Positions 14,354-23,991 of a DNA stretch of 64,000 nucleotides are shown here, piece by piece. This DNA comes from Candidatus Bacteroides merdavium (GTDB taxonomy: Bacteria; Bacteroidota; Bacteroidia; Bacteroidales; Bacteroidaceae), in assembly GCA_019116805.1 (NCBI GenBank), contig DXAV01000083.1, positions 1-64,000 on the forward strand. The letters run 5' to 3'. A model generated the notes under the pieces. The model had not been told where the DNA came from, searched no databases, and worked only from the letters and a program-made list of their open reading frames with translations. The position numbers and the translations under genes were made by a program. Within the stretch, counting starts at the first letter, position 1; every line of letters begins with the position of its first letter.

Positions 14354-15517
14354 CTATGACTTCCTGCAAAAATCCAGAAAACGTTTCAGGCCTTCGGCCA
14401 GCGTAGTACGCGGACAGGCGATGTTCCACCGCATGAATCCTTCCCCTTCCACTCCGTACATAGTACCGGCATTGAGCCACAGTCCGGCCTCGGCAACCAG
14501 GCGTCGTTCAAGCTCCTCAGACGACAGACCCAACGTCCGGCAATCCATCCACACGAGATAGGTTCCTTCCAATATAGCGAGGGGAAACTGCGGCAGGTAC
14601 TTCCTACAAAAGTCCTGCATATAAATATAGTTCGCATGCAAATATCCGATGAGTTGATCCAGCCATTCTTCACTTTCATTGTAAGCCGCCTGGGTAGCTA
14701 TCACACCGAACGGATTGACATCGCACACCTCGTTATCATTGATGGCTCGATCTATTTTAGCCCGGAGAACAGCGTCGATGCAGACAATATTGGCAATCTG
14801 AAGGCCGGCTATATTGAACGCTTTGCTGGGCGACAGACACGTCACAGAATGTTGCAGAAACTCTTCCGAGATAGAAGCAAACGGCATGTAACGATAGCCG
14901 GGGAAAACCAACTCACAATGGATTTCATCCGAAACGACCGTTACACCGTGACGGATGCACATGTCACCAAGACAAACGAGCTCTTCACGCTTCCACACCC
15001 GCCCGACGGGATTGTGGGGATTGCAGAGGAGCATCACCTTCACTTGCGGGTCGGAAAGTTTCCGTTCCAGATCATCATAGTCCATCACATAAGTGTTGCC
15101 GACAGGCATCAGCGGTGAAGACACTATCCCACATCCGTTGTTGCGGATCGAAGAAAAAAAGCAATTGTAAACTGGAGTCTGCACCAGCACCTTGTCGCCC
15201 GGACGAGTCAGCGCCTTGATGACAGCCGATATGGCAGGCACCACTCCCGACGTATAAAGCATCCATCCGCGGTCAATCGCCCACCCGTGACGACGCATAA
15301 ACCAACTGGTCACTGCCTCATAATAACTGTCAGGTACACGGGTATAACCGAAGATGCCGTGTTCCACCCGCTGACGCAGGGCATCAACGATGGCCGGAGC
15401 AGTACGGAAATCCATATCAGCCACCCACATCGGCAATACATCCGAGTTGCCTGCACTGTCCCATTTATAAGAATCTGTTCCCCGACGGAGAATCATTTGG
15501 TCGAAATCGTATTTCAT
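14354..15517 (-). CDS. PatB/MalY-type PLP C-S lyase or aminotransferase
   Basis: A 387-residue fold-type I PLP enzyme of the MalY/PatB group, which cleaves cystathionine or related C-S substrates. The N-terminal DVLPMWVADMDFRTAP and HGIFGYTRVP are hallmarks, and the PLP lysine is in LSPSKAFNIAGLQ. The ATG at 15517 has a strong GGAGG ribosome-binding site, unusual for this organism, which decides it over the GTG four codons upstream. It follows the beta-helix gene by only 15 bases. Confidence 0.85.
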   Translation of the reverse strand: MKYDFDQMILRRGTDSYKWDSAGNSDVLPMWVADMDFRTAPAIVDALRQRVEHGIFGYTRVPDSYYEAVTSWFMRRHGWAIDRGWMLYTSGVVPAISAVIKALTRPGDKVLVQTPVYNCFFSSIRNNGCGIVSSPLMPVGNTYVMDYDDLERKLSDPQVKVMLLCNPHNPVGRVWKREELVCLGDMCIRHGVTVVSDEIHCELVFPGYRYMPFASISEEFLQHSVTCLSPSKAFNIAGLQIANIVCIDAVLRAKIDRAINDNEVCDVNPFGVIATQAAYNESEEWLDQLIGYLHANYIYMQDFCRKYLPQFPLAILEGTYLVWMDCRTLGLSSEELERRLVAEAGLWLNAGTMYGVEGEGFMRWNIACPRTTLAEGLKRFLDFCRKS

Positions 15518-15532
15518 ACTTACCTCCACTTT

Positions 15533-16399
15533 TCAATCGACAGGATACGTCTGTCCGTTCCTGAGACGGATTACACAATCGGCAGGAGCCTTGATGTTCC
15601 GGTCGATTGTCACCGAGCCGAACGCATCGGCCACGATAGAACCCGAGGCGGGATTCTTGATGTTTGTGATGGAACCGCGGATATCGGCATGCAACGTACT
15701 GTACTCGAAAGCGCGGTCACATTCTGGTCCGAAAGTACAGTTTTCCAACACAAGGTCGTGTGCGTAGCAGAGCGGCTGTTCACCGGTAATGTGACAGTTC
15801 ACCAGGCGCAAGTTCTTCGAATGCCAGCCGAGGTACTCGCCATTAAGCTCGGAGTCGTAGATAGTCACGTTCTCGACCTCCCAAAAAGCATCTTTCGTCG
15901 TAATCTTGGCATGATGAATCTCCACATCCTTCACATACTGGAAGACATATTTGCTGTCGCTTTCCAATCCGTCCACATAAATATTACTGCTGAACATGAA
16001 GGGATAGGTACCATCGTGCAGCTTGAGGTTCTTGACGCGGATATTCCGACAACGCCAGAACACCTCATCGGCATCATTCATCGTAACATTCTCCACGTCG
16101 ATATCGGTCATTTCGCGGAACATCTTCGGCGCATCAATCACCGTGTCGGTCATTTTCAGATGGTCGGAATACCATAAGGCCGAACGACCTCCGACATCGA
16201 AATAACAACGGTCAATCTTGAATCCGTGTACATGCCAGAAGGGATAATTGCCTTCGAAACGGCATTCGAACGCTTCTATATTACTGCACTCCTTAATGGC
16301 CGATTCTCCGGCACGGATAATAACATTCTCCAATCGGAGGTTGTGTGACTCGAACAAGGGACGTTCACCACCAAATTCTGTATTCTTAATCAGTTGCAT
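15533..16399 (-). CDS. DUF3737-like right-handed beta-helix protein
   Basis: A 288-residue protein, start at MQLIKNTEFGGERPLFESHN; the longer frame upstream enters the MATE gene. It consists almost entirely of short repeats of the kind NVTIYDSELNG and KNLRLVNCHI, typical of a parallel beta-helix of the DUF3737 family. No signal peptide is seen, so it is probably cytoplasmic. Function is unknown. It lies in a leftward string MATE, DUF3737, PatB-like, which may be one transcript. Confidence 0.75.
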   Translation of the reverse strand: MQLIKNTEFGGERPLFESHNLRLENVIIRAGESAIKECSNIEAFECRFEGNYPFWHVHGFKIDRCYFDVGGRSALWYSDHLKMTDTVIDAPKMFREMTDIDVENVTMNDADEVFWRCRNIRVKNLKLHDGTYPFMFSSNIYVDGLESDSKYVFQYVKDVEIHHAKITTKDAFWEVENVTIYDSELNGEYLGWHSKNLRLVNCHITGEQPLCYAHDLVLENCTFGPECDRAFEYSTLHADIRGSITNIKNPASGSIVADAFGSVTIDRNIKAPADCVIRLRNGQTYPVD

Positions 16400-16488
16400 A
16401 TTATTTGATAAAAAATCTTTTCCTAATGCAAAGTTACGCCATAGCGGAGACTTCTCTAGTAGATGGATTACGGATAAAACAACCTGTA

Positions 16489-17934
16489 TTACGGAAGTCC
16501 GCCAATCCCTTTCTTCATCCATCGCTCACGCTTCAAACGGATGAGAAAAATCAGTCCTCTAAAACACAATTCGACACACATGGCTATCCACACGCCCTTG
16601 AGTCCCAGCGACGGAGCGAGCCATGCTGCCAGGGACAGACGCACCGCCCAGATACTGAAGAAATTCATCAGGCAAGGAACAAGCGTATCCGCCGCCCCAA
16701 CAAACACGCCATAGGCAACAATGGAAGCCGCGAACATCGGCTCGGCAAACGCCTCGATGCGCAGAGCCATCACGCCCAATTCCCGAATCTCGGCCACTGG
16801 AGTCATCAGGCCGATAATCTGAGGAGCCAACAGATACATGAATACCCCCATCACCCCCATGACCACCATACCCATCAGCACCGTAATGCGGGCAAAACTG
16901 CGGGTCAGTTTCCTGCGCCCGGCCCCTACGCTCTGCCCGACCAGCGTAGTGGCCGCATCGGCAATCCCGTAACCGGGCATATAACAAAGGCTTTCGGCCG
17001 TAATAGCAAACGAATTGGCAGCAATGGCGAAAACACCCAGCGGGGCTACAATAATCGTCGTCATAATTTGCGCACCGCAAATCACAAGATGCTCCAACCC
17101 CATTGGAAAACCGATGCGGACAGCCTTTTTCAAGGTACCCGCCTCTGGCAGGAAACTGCCTTCCTTCCCTTTCTGACTCAATTCGGAAGAGCGGGTCCAA
17201 AGATACCACAGCAGGATGTAAGTCGCTACCACTTCGGCACCGGCGGTTCCCAAAGCGGCTCCGCAGACACCCAGCCCGGCTCCCGGCACCATGAATGAAA
17301 ATCCCGACACGTTCCATTCGCGTGAAGGGAAAATCAAGAAGAAATTAAAGACAACATCCAATATGCACATCACCACGCCCAACAGACTCGGAACATGCAT
17401 GTTGCCACTGCACCGCAACATGCCTCCCGCCAAGAAGTTCATCTGCAAGGCAGGCAGAAAAAGCGAGAATATGAGAAAATACAGCGATGCATCCCTTTGG
17501 ATGGAAATATCCCCTCCCAACCAGCCAGGCAGCGAGCCGCTGATAGCTGCTCCAAGCACAGCCAGCAGCAGACTGAAAGCCAGTGTGGCCGTCAGCGCCT
17601 GACGCATGACGGTTCGCGCACCGGCCATGTCGCCTGCCCCAATTTTATGGGCCACTTGCACGGAGAAACCCGTAGCGGCAGCCACGCACAATCCCCAAAA
17701 CAGCCAGGTGGTTGTCGATACCAAACCAATGGAAGCCGAAGCCTCAGCCCCCAGGCTTCCCACCATGGCCGCATCAATGTATTGCATGATGATGGAAGAC
17801 AATTGGGCTATCACGGCTGGGATGCTCAGCTGCACGGCCAGATGCAACTGTTGTCCCAACGTCATCGACTTTCCCTCGCGGATCAGCGCAAGCAACCTGT
17901 GCGTTCTATCAACGTTTGCAGTCATCTGTTCCAT
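16489..17934 (-). CDS. MATE family efflux transporter
   Basis: A 481-residue inner-membrane protein with about twelve hydrophobic segments in two similar halves, as in MATE (NorM/DinF-like) exporters that expel cationic compounds in exchange for Na+ or H+. Family-like stretches are PAVIAQLSSIIMQYIDAAMVGSLGAEASA near the N-terminus and GIADAATTLVGQSVGAGRR in the second half. Substrate cannot be told. It heads the leftward group with the beta-helix protein and the PatB-like enzyme. Confidence 0.88.
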   Translation of the reverse strand: MEQMTANVDRTHRLLALIREGKSMTLGQQLHLAVQLSIPAVIAQLSSIIMQYIDAAMVGSLGAEASASIGLVSTTTWLFWGLCVAAATGFSVQVAHKIGAGDMAGARTVMRQALTATLAFSLLLAVLGAAISGSLPGWLGGDISIQRDASLYFLIFSLFLPALQMNFLAGGMLRCSGNMHVPSLLGVVMCILDVVFNFFLIFPSREWNVSGFSFMVPGAGLGVCGAALGTAGAEVVATYILLWYLWTRSSELSQKGKEGSFLPEAGTLKKAVRIGFPMGLEHLVICGAQIMTTIIVAPLGVFAIAANSFAITAESLCYMPGYGIADAATTLVGQSVGAGRRKLTRSFARITVLMGMVVMGVMGVFMYLLAPQIIGLMTPVAEIRELGVMALRIEAFAEPMFAASIVAYGVFVGAADTLVPCLMNFFSIWAVRLSLAAWLAPSLGLKGVWIAMCVELCFRGLIFLIRLKRERWMKKGIGGLP

Positions 17935-18118
17935 TTTTCAACATGTTTGAAGGCCAACCTCACCAGTTTCCTGTCATTTCTGTATTTTATCTGCAAAAAT
18001 AACGCAAAACGCAAGAACATACAATAGACGGATTACAGATATTACAACCTCAATTACCTGACTGTCCGGCGGATTCTACCTACCATTGTTTCCGATGTAT
18101 GCCGACCGACAAGAAAGA

Positions 18119-18206
18119 CAATGCCCCAAGGCAAAAGATGCAATGTTTTACCATTAAAAAAGCAATGCTTTTCATAGGAGAAAGCATTGCTTTATAAGTT
18201 AGGGCA
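18119..18206. repeat. 22-bp tandem array, four units after phoH
   Basis: CAATG/CATTG starts at 18119, 18141, 18163 and 18185, an exact 22-bp period. The third and fourth copies contain the perfect dyads AAAGCAATGCTTT and AAAGCATTGCTTT. The array fills the part of gap 17935-18237 next to the phoH 3' end; the rest of that gap shows nothing I can name. Confidence 0.9.
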
Positions 18207-18237
18207 GGACACCCTTCATCAAGATACCACCAAACGT

Positions 18238-19563
18238 TTACATCAAGTTACTGGCCAGTTCGCTCAACTCGCTGCGCTCGCCCTTCACGAGGTTGACGTG
18301 GGCGAAGAGGTTTTGGTCGCGCATGCGGTCAATCATATACACAAGGCCGTTGGACTGGCTGTCCAGATAAGGTTGGTCAATCTGCTGGATATCGCCCGTA
18401 AATACCATCTTCGTGCCTTCGCCCGCACGGGTGATGATAGTTTTTATCTCATGGGGCGTCAGGTTCTGCGCCTCATCGATGATGCAGTAGGTCTCGCTCA
18501 GGCTTCGCCCGCGGATGAAGGCCAAGGCCTCGATGACGAGCTGGTCGCTCTTCTGCATGTCCTCCAAACGCTTCACTTCACTGGAGCTGGCGGCAAACTG
18601 GTGCTTGATGACGTTCAGGTTGTCGAACAGAGGCTGCATGTAGGGCGCCACCTTCTCGTTAGCATCACCAGGCAGGAAACCAATGTCCTTGTTGGACAGG
18701 GCCACAATGGGGCGAGCCAGCAAAATCTGCTTGTATTCGTTCATCTGACGCAGGGCAGCGGCCAAGGCCAAGAGGGTCTTTCCCGTACCGGCCTTACCCG
18801 TGAGTGCCACGAGCTTGATATTGGGATCATTCAGCACTTCGAAGGCAAAACTCTGTTCGGCGTTGCGCGGCTCGATTCCGTAGTTTTTCGACTTGTTGAC
18901 GCGACAGATGCTGTGGCTGAATGGGTTATAGCGGGCCAGAACGCTGTTGCGGTCGCTCTTCAGCACAAAGCACTCGTTGGGATGGATGATGTCCTTAAAA
19001 GGAAACTCACTGATGTCGATACCCTCCTTGGCGGAGTAGATATTGTCGATCAACGCGGGGTCGGTTCCTTCAAACACTTCGTTGGACTTCTCGAAGATAT
19101 CGACATTGATGACTTTGTCGTTGATGTAATCCTCGCACAGAATGCCGATGGAACGTGCCTTCATCCGCAGGTTGACATCCTTGGTGACAAGAATGGACTT
19201 CGTCTTGGGATACTTCGTCATCAGCCAGTCGGTCACGGCCAGAATCTGATGGTCGGGCTTGTGCTCGGGGAAGGAATCATACACACGCTTGGAGTCCACG
19301 TTACCCGTCACGACGAACAGTTTACCCAAGCCTTCACCCAAAGGAGCTCCTTTCGTAAAAAGATTGTCATCGGTGATTTCATCCAGCTCGCGGACAAACT
19401 CACGGGCGTTGTAGTTGATCTGCTCGTTGCCTTTTTTGAATTTGTCCAGTTCTTCGAGTACAACAATGGGAAGATAAATATCATTCTCTTGGAAATTCTT
19501 CAGACACTTATAGTCATGCAGAATGACATTCGTGTCGATTACAAAATTTTTCTTCGCTCCCAT
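18238..19563 (-). CDS. PIN-PhoH ATPase (YlaK/PhoH2-like)
   Basis: A 441-residue fusion. The N-terminal PIN nuclease domain (KKNFVIDTNVILHD, with conserved acidic residues) is followed by a PhoH P-loop ATPase domain with Walker A TGKAGTGKT near residue 250 and ETYCIIDEAQNLTPHEIKT. PIN-PhoH proteins are RNA helicases/ribonucleases. It is read leftward, divergent from folC, and its 3' end abuts a 22-bp array. Confidence 0.9.
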   Translation of the reverse strand: MGAKKNFVIDTNVILHDYKCLKNFQENDIYLPIVVLEELDKFKKGNEQINYNAREFVRELDEITDDNLFTKGAPLGEGLGKLFVVTGNVDSKRVYDSFPEHKPDHQILAVTDWLMTKYPKTKSILVTKDVNLRMKARSIGILCEDYINDKVINVDIFEKSNEVFEGTDPALIDNIYSAKEGIDISEFPFKDIIHPNECFVLKSDRNSVLARYNPFSHSICRVNKSKNYGIEPRNAEQSFAFEVLNDPNIKLVALTGKAGTGKTLLALAAALRQMNEYKQILLARPIVALSNKDIGFLPGDANEKVAPYMQPLFDNLNVIKHQFAASSSEVKRLEDMQKSDQLVIEALAFIRGRSLSETYCIIDEAQNLTPHEIKTIITRAGEGTKMVFTGDIQQIDQPYLDSQSNGLVYMIDRMRDQNLFAHVNLVKGERSELSELASNLM

Positions 19564-19621
19564 AACTCATAAGATTTAAATAGTTAATATCTTTGTCCGA
19601 CGAAGATAGGGAATGAACCGC

Positions 19622-19629
19622 TATCTTTG
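19622..19629 (+). promoter_or_regulatory. -7 element for folC
   Basis: TATCTTTG at 19622-19629 matches TAnnTTTG, 62 bp before the folC start. A second copy lies at 19588-19595 and could give an alternative start. Confidence 0.5.
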
Positions 19630-19690
19630 TTGCCTTTAAAGATAACAAATTAGTAGATAGAAAGGATTTGTTTCCAGTTAAATATTTCAA

Positions 19691-20947
19691 ATGATGGACT
19701 ATCAGAGCACTTTAGCATACTTATACAACAGTACTCCCCTGTTTCAACAGGTAGGTAGTGCGGCTTACAAGGAAGGACTGGAGAACACACTCGCCCTGGA
19801 CGAACACTTCGGACACCCGCACCACTGCTTCCGCACCATCCACGTGGCGGGAACCAACGGTAAGGGTTCTTGTTCGCACACCCTGGCCGCCATCCTGCAG
19901 GAGAGCGGCTACCGCGTGGGCCTCTACACGTCGCCACACCTGGTGGACTTCCACGAACGCATCCGCGTGAACGGGCAACCCATATCAGAGGAATACGTCG
20001 TGAACTTTGTGGAGAAGGAACGAGCTTTCTTCGAACCGCTCCACCCGTCGTTCTTCGAACTGACCACCGCCATGGCTTTCCGCTATTTTGCCGACGAGCA
20101 GGTGGACGTGGCCGTCATCGAGGTAGGTCTGGGCGGACGGCTGGATTGCACCAACATCATCCGGCCTGATTTGTGCATCATCACCAACATCAGCTTCGAC
20201 CACGTGCAGTTCCTGGGTCACACGCTGGCACAGATAGCGGGCGAGAAGGCAGGCATCATCAAGGAAGGTACGCCCGTAGTCATCGGCGAAACGACTCCTG
20301 AGACGAAGCCTGTCTTCCTGGCCAAGGCAGCCGAGATGCACGCCCCTATCTACTTTGCCGAGGACTATGACCGCGAAGACTACCCGGGCATCGAATTCGA
20401 ATTGAAAGGACTCTACCAGAAGAAGAACAAACAGACCATCCTCACCGCCCTGCCCCTGTTGAAGGAAGCCGGTTACCGCATTGACGGCACCAGCGTAAGG
20501 AGCGGCTTTGCGCACGTCACCCGTCTGACGGGACTCATGGGACGCTGGCAAAAGCTTCAGGATGCTCCCACCCTGATCTGCGATACAGGACACAACGTGG
20601 GCGGCATCCGCTACATTGTGGAGCAGTTCAAACAACAGACTTACCGCCGCCTGCACATCGTCATGGGCATGGTGAACGACAAGGATATCCGCGGCGTGCT
20701 GGCCATGCTGCCGCACGATGCCGTATATTATTTCACCCAAGCCAGCGTGAAGCGTGCCCTGCCCGCCGAAGAAGTGAAAAGACAGGCTGAGGAGGCCGGA
20801 TTGAAGGGAGAATGCTACCCCGACGTACCCGCTGCCGTCAGGGCCGCACAAGAAAAAAGCCTCCCCGAAGACTTCATCTTCGTGGGAGGCAGCAGTTTCA
20901 TTGTGGCCGACCTGTTAGCGCACCGCGATGCACTCAATCTCCACTAA
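19691..20947 (+). CDS. folC: folylpolyglutamate/dihydrofolate synthase
   Basis: A 418-residue Mur-ligase-type enzyme that adds glutamate to dihydropteroate or folates. The ATP site is HVAGTNGKGSCSHTLAAIL near residues 55-73, followed by YTSPHLVDFHERIRVNG and ITNISFDHVQFLGHT. The length is that of a normal bifunctional FolC. The 3' end overlaps the end of the convergent ridA gene by 33 bp. Confidence 0.93.
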   Translation: MMDYQSTLAYLYNSTPLFQQVGSAAYKEGLENTLALDEHFGHPHHCFRTIHVAGTNGKGSCSHTLAAILQESGYRVGLYTSPHLVDFHERIRVNGQPISEEYVVNFVEKERAFFEPLHPSFFELTTAMAFRYFADEQVDVAVIEVGLGGRLDCTNIIRPDLCIITNISFDHVQFLGHTLAQIAGEKAGIIKEGTPVVIGETTPETKPVFLAKAAEMHAPIYFAEDYDREDYPGIEFELKGLYQKKNKQTILTALPLLKEAGYRIDGTSVRSGFAHVTRLTGLMGRWQKLQDAPTLICDTGHNVGGIRYIVEQFKQQTYRRLHIVMGMVNDKDIRGVLAMLPHDAVYYFTQASVKRALPAEEVKRQAEEAGLKGECYPDVPAAVRAAQEKSLPEDFIFVGGSSFIVADLLAHRDALNLH

Positions 20948-21289
20948 AGCATCCTTGGGCAGCGCCTTCACAGCTACTGCCGAACGAGCAGGGAAATCGC
21001 CCTCGAAATAGGTGGCATATACCAAGTTCATATCAGCAAAGAGAGACATATCGGCTAGGAAAACGGTGGTCTTCACGATATTGGCCATACCCAAACCTAC
21101 CTCTTCGAGGATGTGCTTCACGTTCTCCAAAGACTGGCGGGCCTGCGCGGCAGCACCTTCAGGCATCGTACCCGTAGCTGCATCAATAGGTAACTGTCCT
21201 GATACAAACACCATTCCGTTGGCCTCAATGGCCTGGCTGTAAGGGCCAATGGCTCCAGGAGCCTTCTGACTACAAATTACTTTCTTCAT
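20915..21289 (-). CDS. ridA: RidA family enamine/imine deaminase
   Basis: A 124-residue protein that hydrolyses reactive enamines from PLP enzymes such as threonine dehydratase. Family signature stretches are APGAIGPYSQAIEANGMVFVSGQLPID at the N-terminus and ARSAVAVKALPKDALVEIECIAV at the end. Its last codons overlap the convergent folC gene. Confidence 0.93.
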   Translation of the reverse strand: MKKVICSQKAPGAIGPYSQAIEANGMVFVSGQLPIDAATGTMPEGAAAQARQSLENVKHILEEVGLGMANIVKTTVFLADMSLFADMNLVYATYFEGDFPARSAVAVKALPKDALVEIECIAVR

Positions 21290-21469
21290 GTTCTTTTACT
21301 TTTAGTTTTAGGTTCTATATATTTTTATCCTTTTCGATTATTTTTTTCTCCAATCGTGCAGTATTTCTCATCTGCCTGCATTTACAATAATGAATGCAAG
21401 AAGCAAAATTCACTCATAACCTTTTTTTCGTACCTAGACTTAACTAAGTAAGGGGAACTTCCCTGAGGG

Positions 21470-21508
21470 GAGGATGTGCATGCAAAGGCACATCCTCTTT
21501 CTTTTTTT
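21470..21508. terminator. hairpin in the gap 21290-21522
   Basis: GAGGATGTGC (21470-21479) pairs with GCACATCCTC (21488-21497), followed on the plus strand by a T-rich tail. It lies just past the 3' end of the leftward TPR gene. The T-run is on the wrong side for that gene, so its direction is unclear. Confidence 0.5.
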
Positions 21509-21522
21509 CCATCCAAACGAAG

Positions 21523-23223
21523 CTATTTACAATTCTTCTCAATCAAGGCATCCACATTGGGGTCGCCCAGTTCTTTGGCCTTGGCAAAACTTTCGCAGGC
21601 TGCTGCTTTCTGTTTCATCTGTATTTGGGCAATGCCTATCAAACGATAAGCTTCGGCATACTTGGGGTCAATCGTCAAAGCTTCCTGCAAAATCTTCACA
21701 GCCTCTTCGTTACGTCCAACACGAATATTAATAACCGCCAGCTCTGCCCGATAGGTCAAGTCTTTTGGATTAAGTTCAATAGCTTTGGCCATATCATCAA
21801 GGGCACGCTGAAACTGACGCGCCTTCAAGGCCGCCTGTTCACGATAATAATAGAACACATCATTTACGTTTCCCTTTACGGCATCATAATAAGAGTCATA
21901 GTCAATTACCGCATTACGTGCCTTCCCTGCGTTCATCAAGGCCTGAGCACGCTCCAGCAAATAAGGAGCAGCTTCCTGCGTATAAGGTTTGTTGAAACGG
22001 GCCACACAGCTGTCGAGCACAGCCAACACCTCTTCGGGCGAAGCACCCATGGCTTCCTTTATCTTAGCCGTAGTGAAGAGGGTAGCTGCAGAACCAATTT
22101 CAGATTGATTTACTTTATCATAAGCCTGCAAAGCACCCGCATAGTCGGCCTTGGCATAGAGTATATCACCCTCCGTCTGCACATAAACAGGTAAAGGTTG
22201 AATAGCGATAGCCTGACGAATTTCGTCCAAAGCCTTATCGAACGACCAATCGTCATAAGGCTTCTCTGCATGGGAAAGAACATAGTTATAGATCATCTTG
22301 GCACGGCTGAAAAGAACATCGTCCTTCTTTGCGGCAACCTTTAGGGCTTCGTCCATATCTTCAACCACAAGCTTCATGGAAGCCTCGTCGTCCGAAGCGA
22401 ACATGCGTTGCGACGCACGACGCAGATAACCGTCCGAACTGTTCGGGAACTGGTGAATAAAATCTTCCAATGCCGTCATATATTTTTCAGGCGAGAGCTG
22501 TGAAGAGGCCATCAACAAGAATATCAGCGCTTCCTCCTCTGTCTCGGGTAGAGCCTTTTTAATACCGATATCTTTCAAGGCCATATCGTTATAGGACAAA
22601 GCAGCAATCTTCTGTGCCATTACGTAATTGGCATCCACCGCATAACAGATGCTGGCCGTATCCTGTCCCGAAGCTTTCTGCGCCAAGCCAAAGACATTTC
22701 CTTCCATTGTCATCAACGGACAACTCACCATTTTATCTTTCAATTGCATATCAAGAGTGTAATAAGCGTAATTGTCGGCCACCTTGTCAACCGCCTTTAC
22801 CTTACCAGCCGTATAAGCACGACTCTTTTGGGTGGAATAAGGCAACAGGCATACATCGGCTCCTACGACCGGCGCAACAGAAGCAAGTGGTAAAGCCGGT
22901 ACTTTCTTCTCCGTAATAGCCACCTTGAACTTCACGACATCATACATATCGTCAGCACCCATGATAGCTTCCACAGGCATTTCCTTGCCCTCGTAATTAA
23001 TGATGACGGCACGGCGCGCTCCTTTAAACAAGGAGTAGTCTGACAATGCCACTCCGTCTTCACTCACAAAAAATCCGTTGCCCGTGTTCAGCATCTTGTC
23101 TTCCTTGTCGTAAGTCACAATGGAGAACACGGCACGCTTGGCCTTCTCCACCCACTTGGGTTGGGAGAAAGCCCATTGAGCCACCAGCGAGATGGCAAAT
23201 AACAATAGTATTTTCTTTTTCAT
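21523..23223 (-). CDS. secreted TPR protein with degenerate trypsin-like domain
   Basis: A protein of about 566 residues with an N-terminal signal peptide (KKKILLLFAISLVAQWAFSQ). Residues 25-210 resemble an HtrA-like protease (NTGNGFFVSEDGVALSDYSLF, ADDMYDVVKFKV). The His position reads SDYSLF and the Ser motif MVSCPLMT replaces GNSGGPL, so the domain is probably inactive. Tetratricopeptide repeats fill the rest, the clearest being AIELNPKDLTYRAELAVINIRVGR near the end. It is likely periplasmic and a binding platform. It precedes no obvious partner; rlmB lies just upstream. Confidence 0.7.
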   Translation of the reverse strand: MKKKILLLFAISLVAQWAFSQPKWVEKAKRAVFSIVTYDKEDKMLNTGNGFFVSEDGVALSDYSLFKGARRAVIINYEGKEMPVEAIMGADDMYDVVKFKVAITEKKVPALPLASVAPVVGADVCLLPYSTQKSRAYTAGKVKAVDKVADNYAYYTLDMQLKDKMVSCPLMTMEGNVFGLAQKASGQDTASICYAVDANYVMAQKIAALSYNDMALKDIGIKKALPETEEEALIFLLMASSQLSPEKYMTALEDFIHQFPNSSDGYLRRASQRMFASDDEASMKLVVEDMDEALKVAAKKDDVLFSRAKMIYNYVLSHAEKPYDDWSFDKALDEIRQAIAIQPLPVYVQTEGDILYAKADYAGALQAYDKVNQSEIGSAATLFTTAKIKEAMGASPEEVLAVLDSCVARFNKPYTQEAAPYLLERAQALMNAGKARNAVIDYDSYYDAVKGNVNDVFYYYREQAALKARQFQRALDDMAKAIELNPKDLTYRAELAVINIRVGRNEEAVKILQEALTIDPKYAEAYRLIGIAQIQMKQKAAACESFAKAKELGDPNVDALIEKNCK

Positions 23224-23233
23224 CAGCATATAA

Positions 23234-23974
23234 TCAATTAATTCGTTGTTTCACAGCTTCGTAAATCAGGATGCCTGCCGCTACGGATACGTTGAGCGAC
23301 TCGATGGTGCCCAGCATCGGAATCTTCACCCACTCGTCACACAGGGCCAAGTTGTCGTAGGAAACGCCCTTGTCCTCGGCTCCCATGATGATGCACATCG
23401 GGCCGGTATAGTCAGCCTTCGTGTAGTCGTAGTCGCCCTTCTCGGTGGCGGCTACGATGTGGAAACCGCTGTTCTTGAGGTATTGCAGGGTTTCCTTCAG
23501 GCTCTGCTCACGACACACGGGCAGGGTATGCAGGGCGCCGGCCGAGGTTTTCATGGCATCGGCATTCACCGTCACGCTGTTCTTGGCAGGGATGATGACG
23601 GCATCGACCGCCGCACACTCGCAGGTACGGGCGATGGCGCCAAAGTTGCGTACGTCCGTCACGCCGTCGAGCATCACGAAGAGCGGATTCTTGCCCTGCT
23701 CGAAGAGGAAGGGTACGAGGTCCTCCGTCTTCTGGTAGGTGACGGCCGAAACGAAAGCCACCACACCCTGATGGTTCTTGCGCGTAATCTTGTTGATGCG
23801 CTCCACGGGCACCCGCTGGACAGGTATCAGTGTTCCTTTCAGTGCGGCAAACAGCTCCTTGGACAAGTCGCTCTGTATGTCTCTCTTCACCAGTATCTTG
23901 TCGATGTCCTTACCTGCCTGTATGGCTTCTATCACGGCACGGACGCCGAAAATCATTTCGCTTTTGTCTGTCAT
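23234..23974 (-). CDS. rlmB: 23S rRNA (guanosine-2'-O)-methyltransferase RlmB-like
   Basis: A 246-residue SpoU/TrmH-type methyltransferase. An N-terminal substrate-binding part (IFGVRAVIEAIQAGKDIDKILVKR) precedes the knotted SAM domain with VRNFGAIARTCECAAV, IIMGAEDKGVS and IESLNVSVAAGILIYE. It probably methylates G2251-equivalent of 23S rRNA. It is the tail of the conserved leftward series dnaN, exonuclease, coaBC, recN, rlmB. Confidence 0.88.
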   Translation of the reverse strand: MTDKSEMIFGVRAVIEAIQAGKDIDKILVKRDIQSDLSKELFAALKGTLIPVQRVPVERINKITRKNHQGVVAFVSAVTYQKTEDLVPFLFEQGKNPLFVMLDGVTDVRNFGAIARTCECAAVDAVIIPAKNSVTVNADAMKTSAGALHTLPVCREQSLKETLQYLKNSGFHIVAATEKGDYDYTKADYTGPMCIIMGAEDKGVSYDNLALCDEWVKIPMLGTIESLNVSVAAGILIYEAVKQRIN

Positions 23975-23991
23975 TCGTTTATCTTATTAGT

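Noticed and set aside
18187-19572. 461-aa plus-strand ORF
   Set aside because: Antisense to the PIN-PhoH gene.
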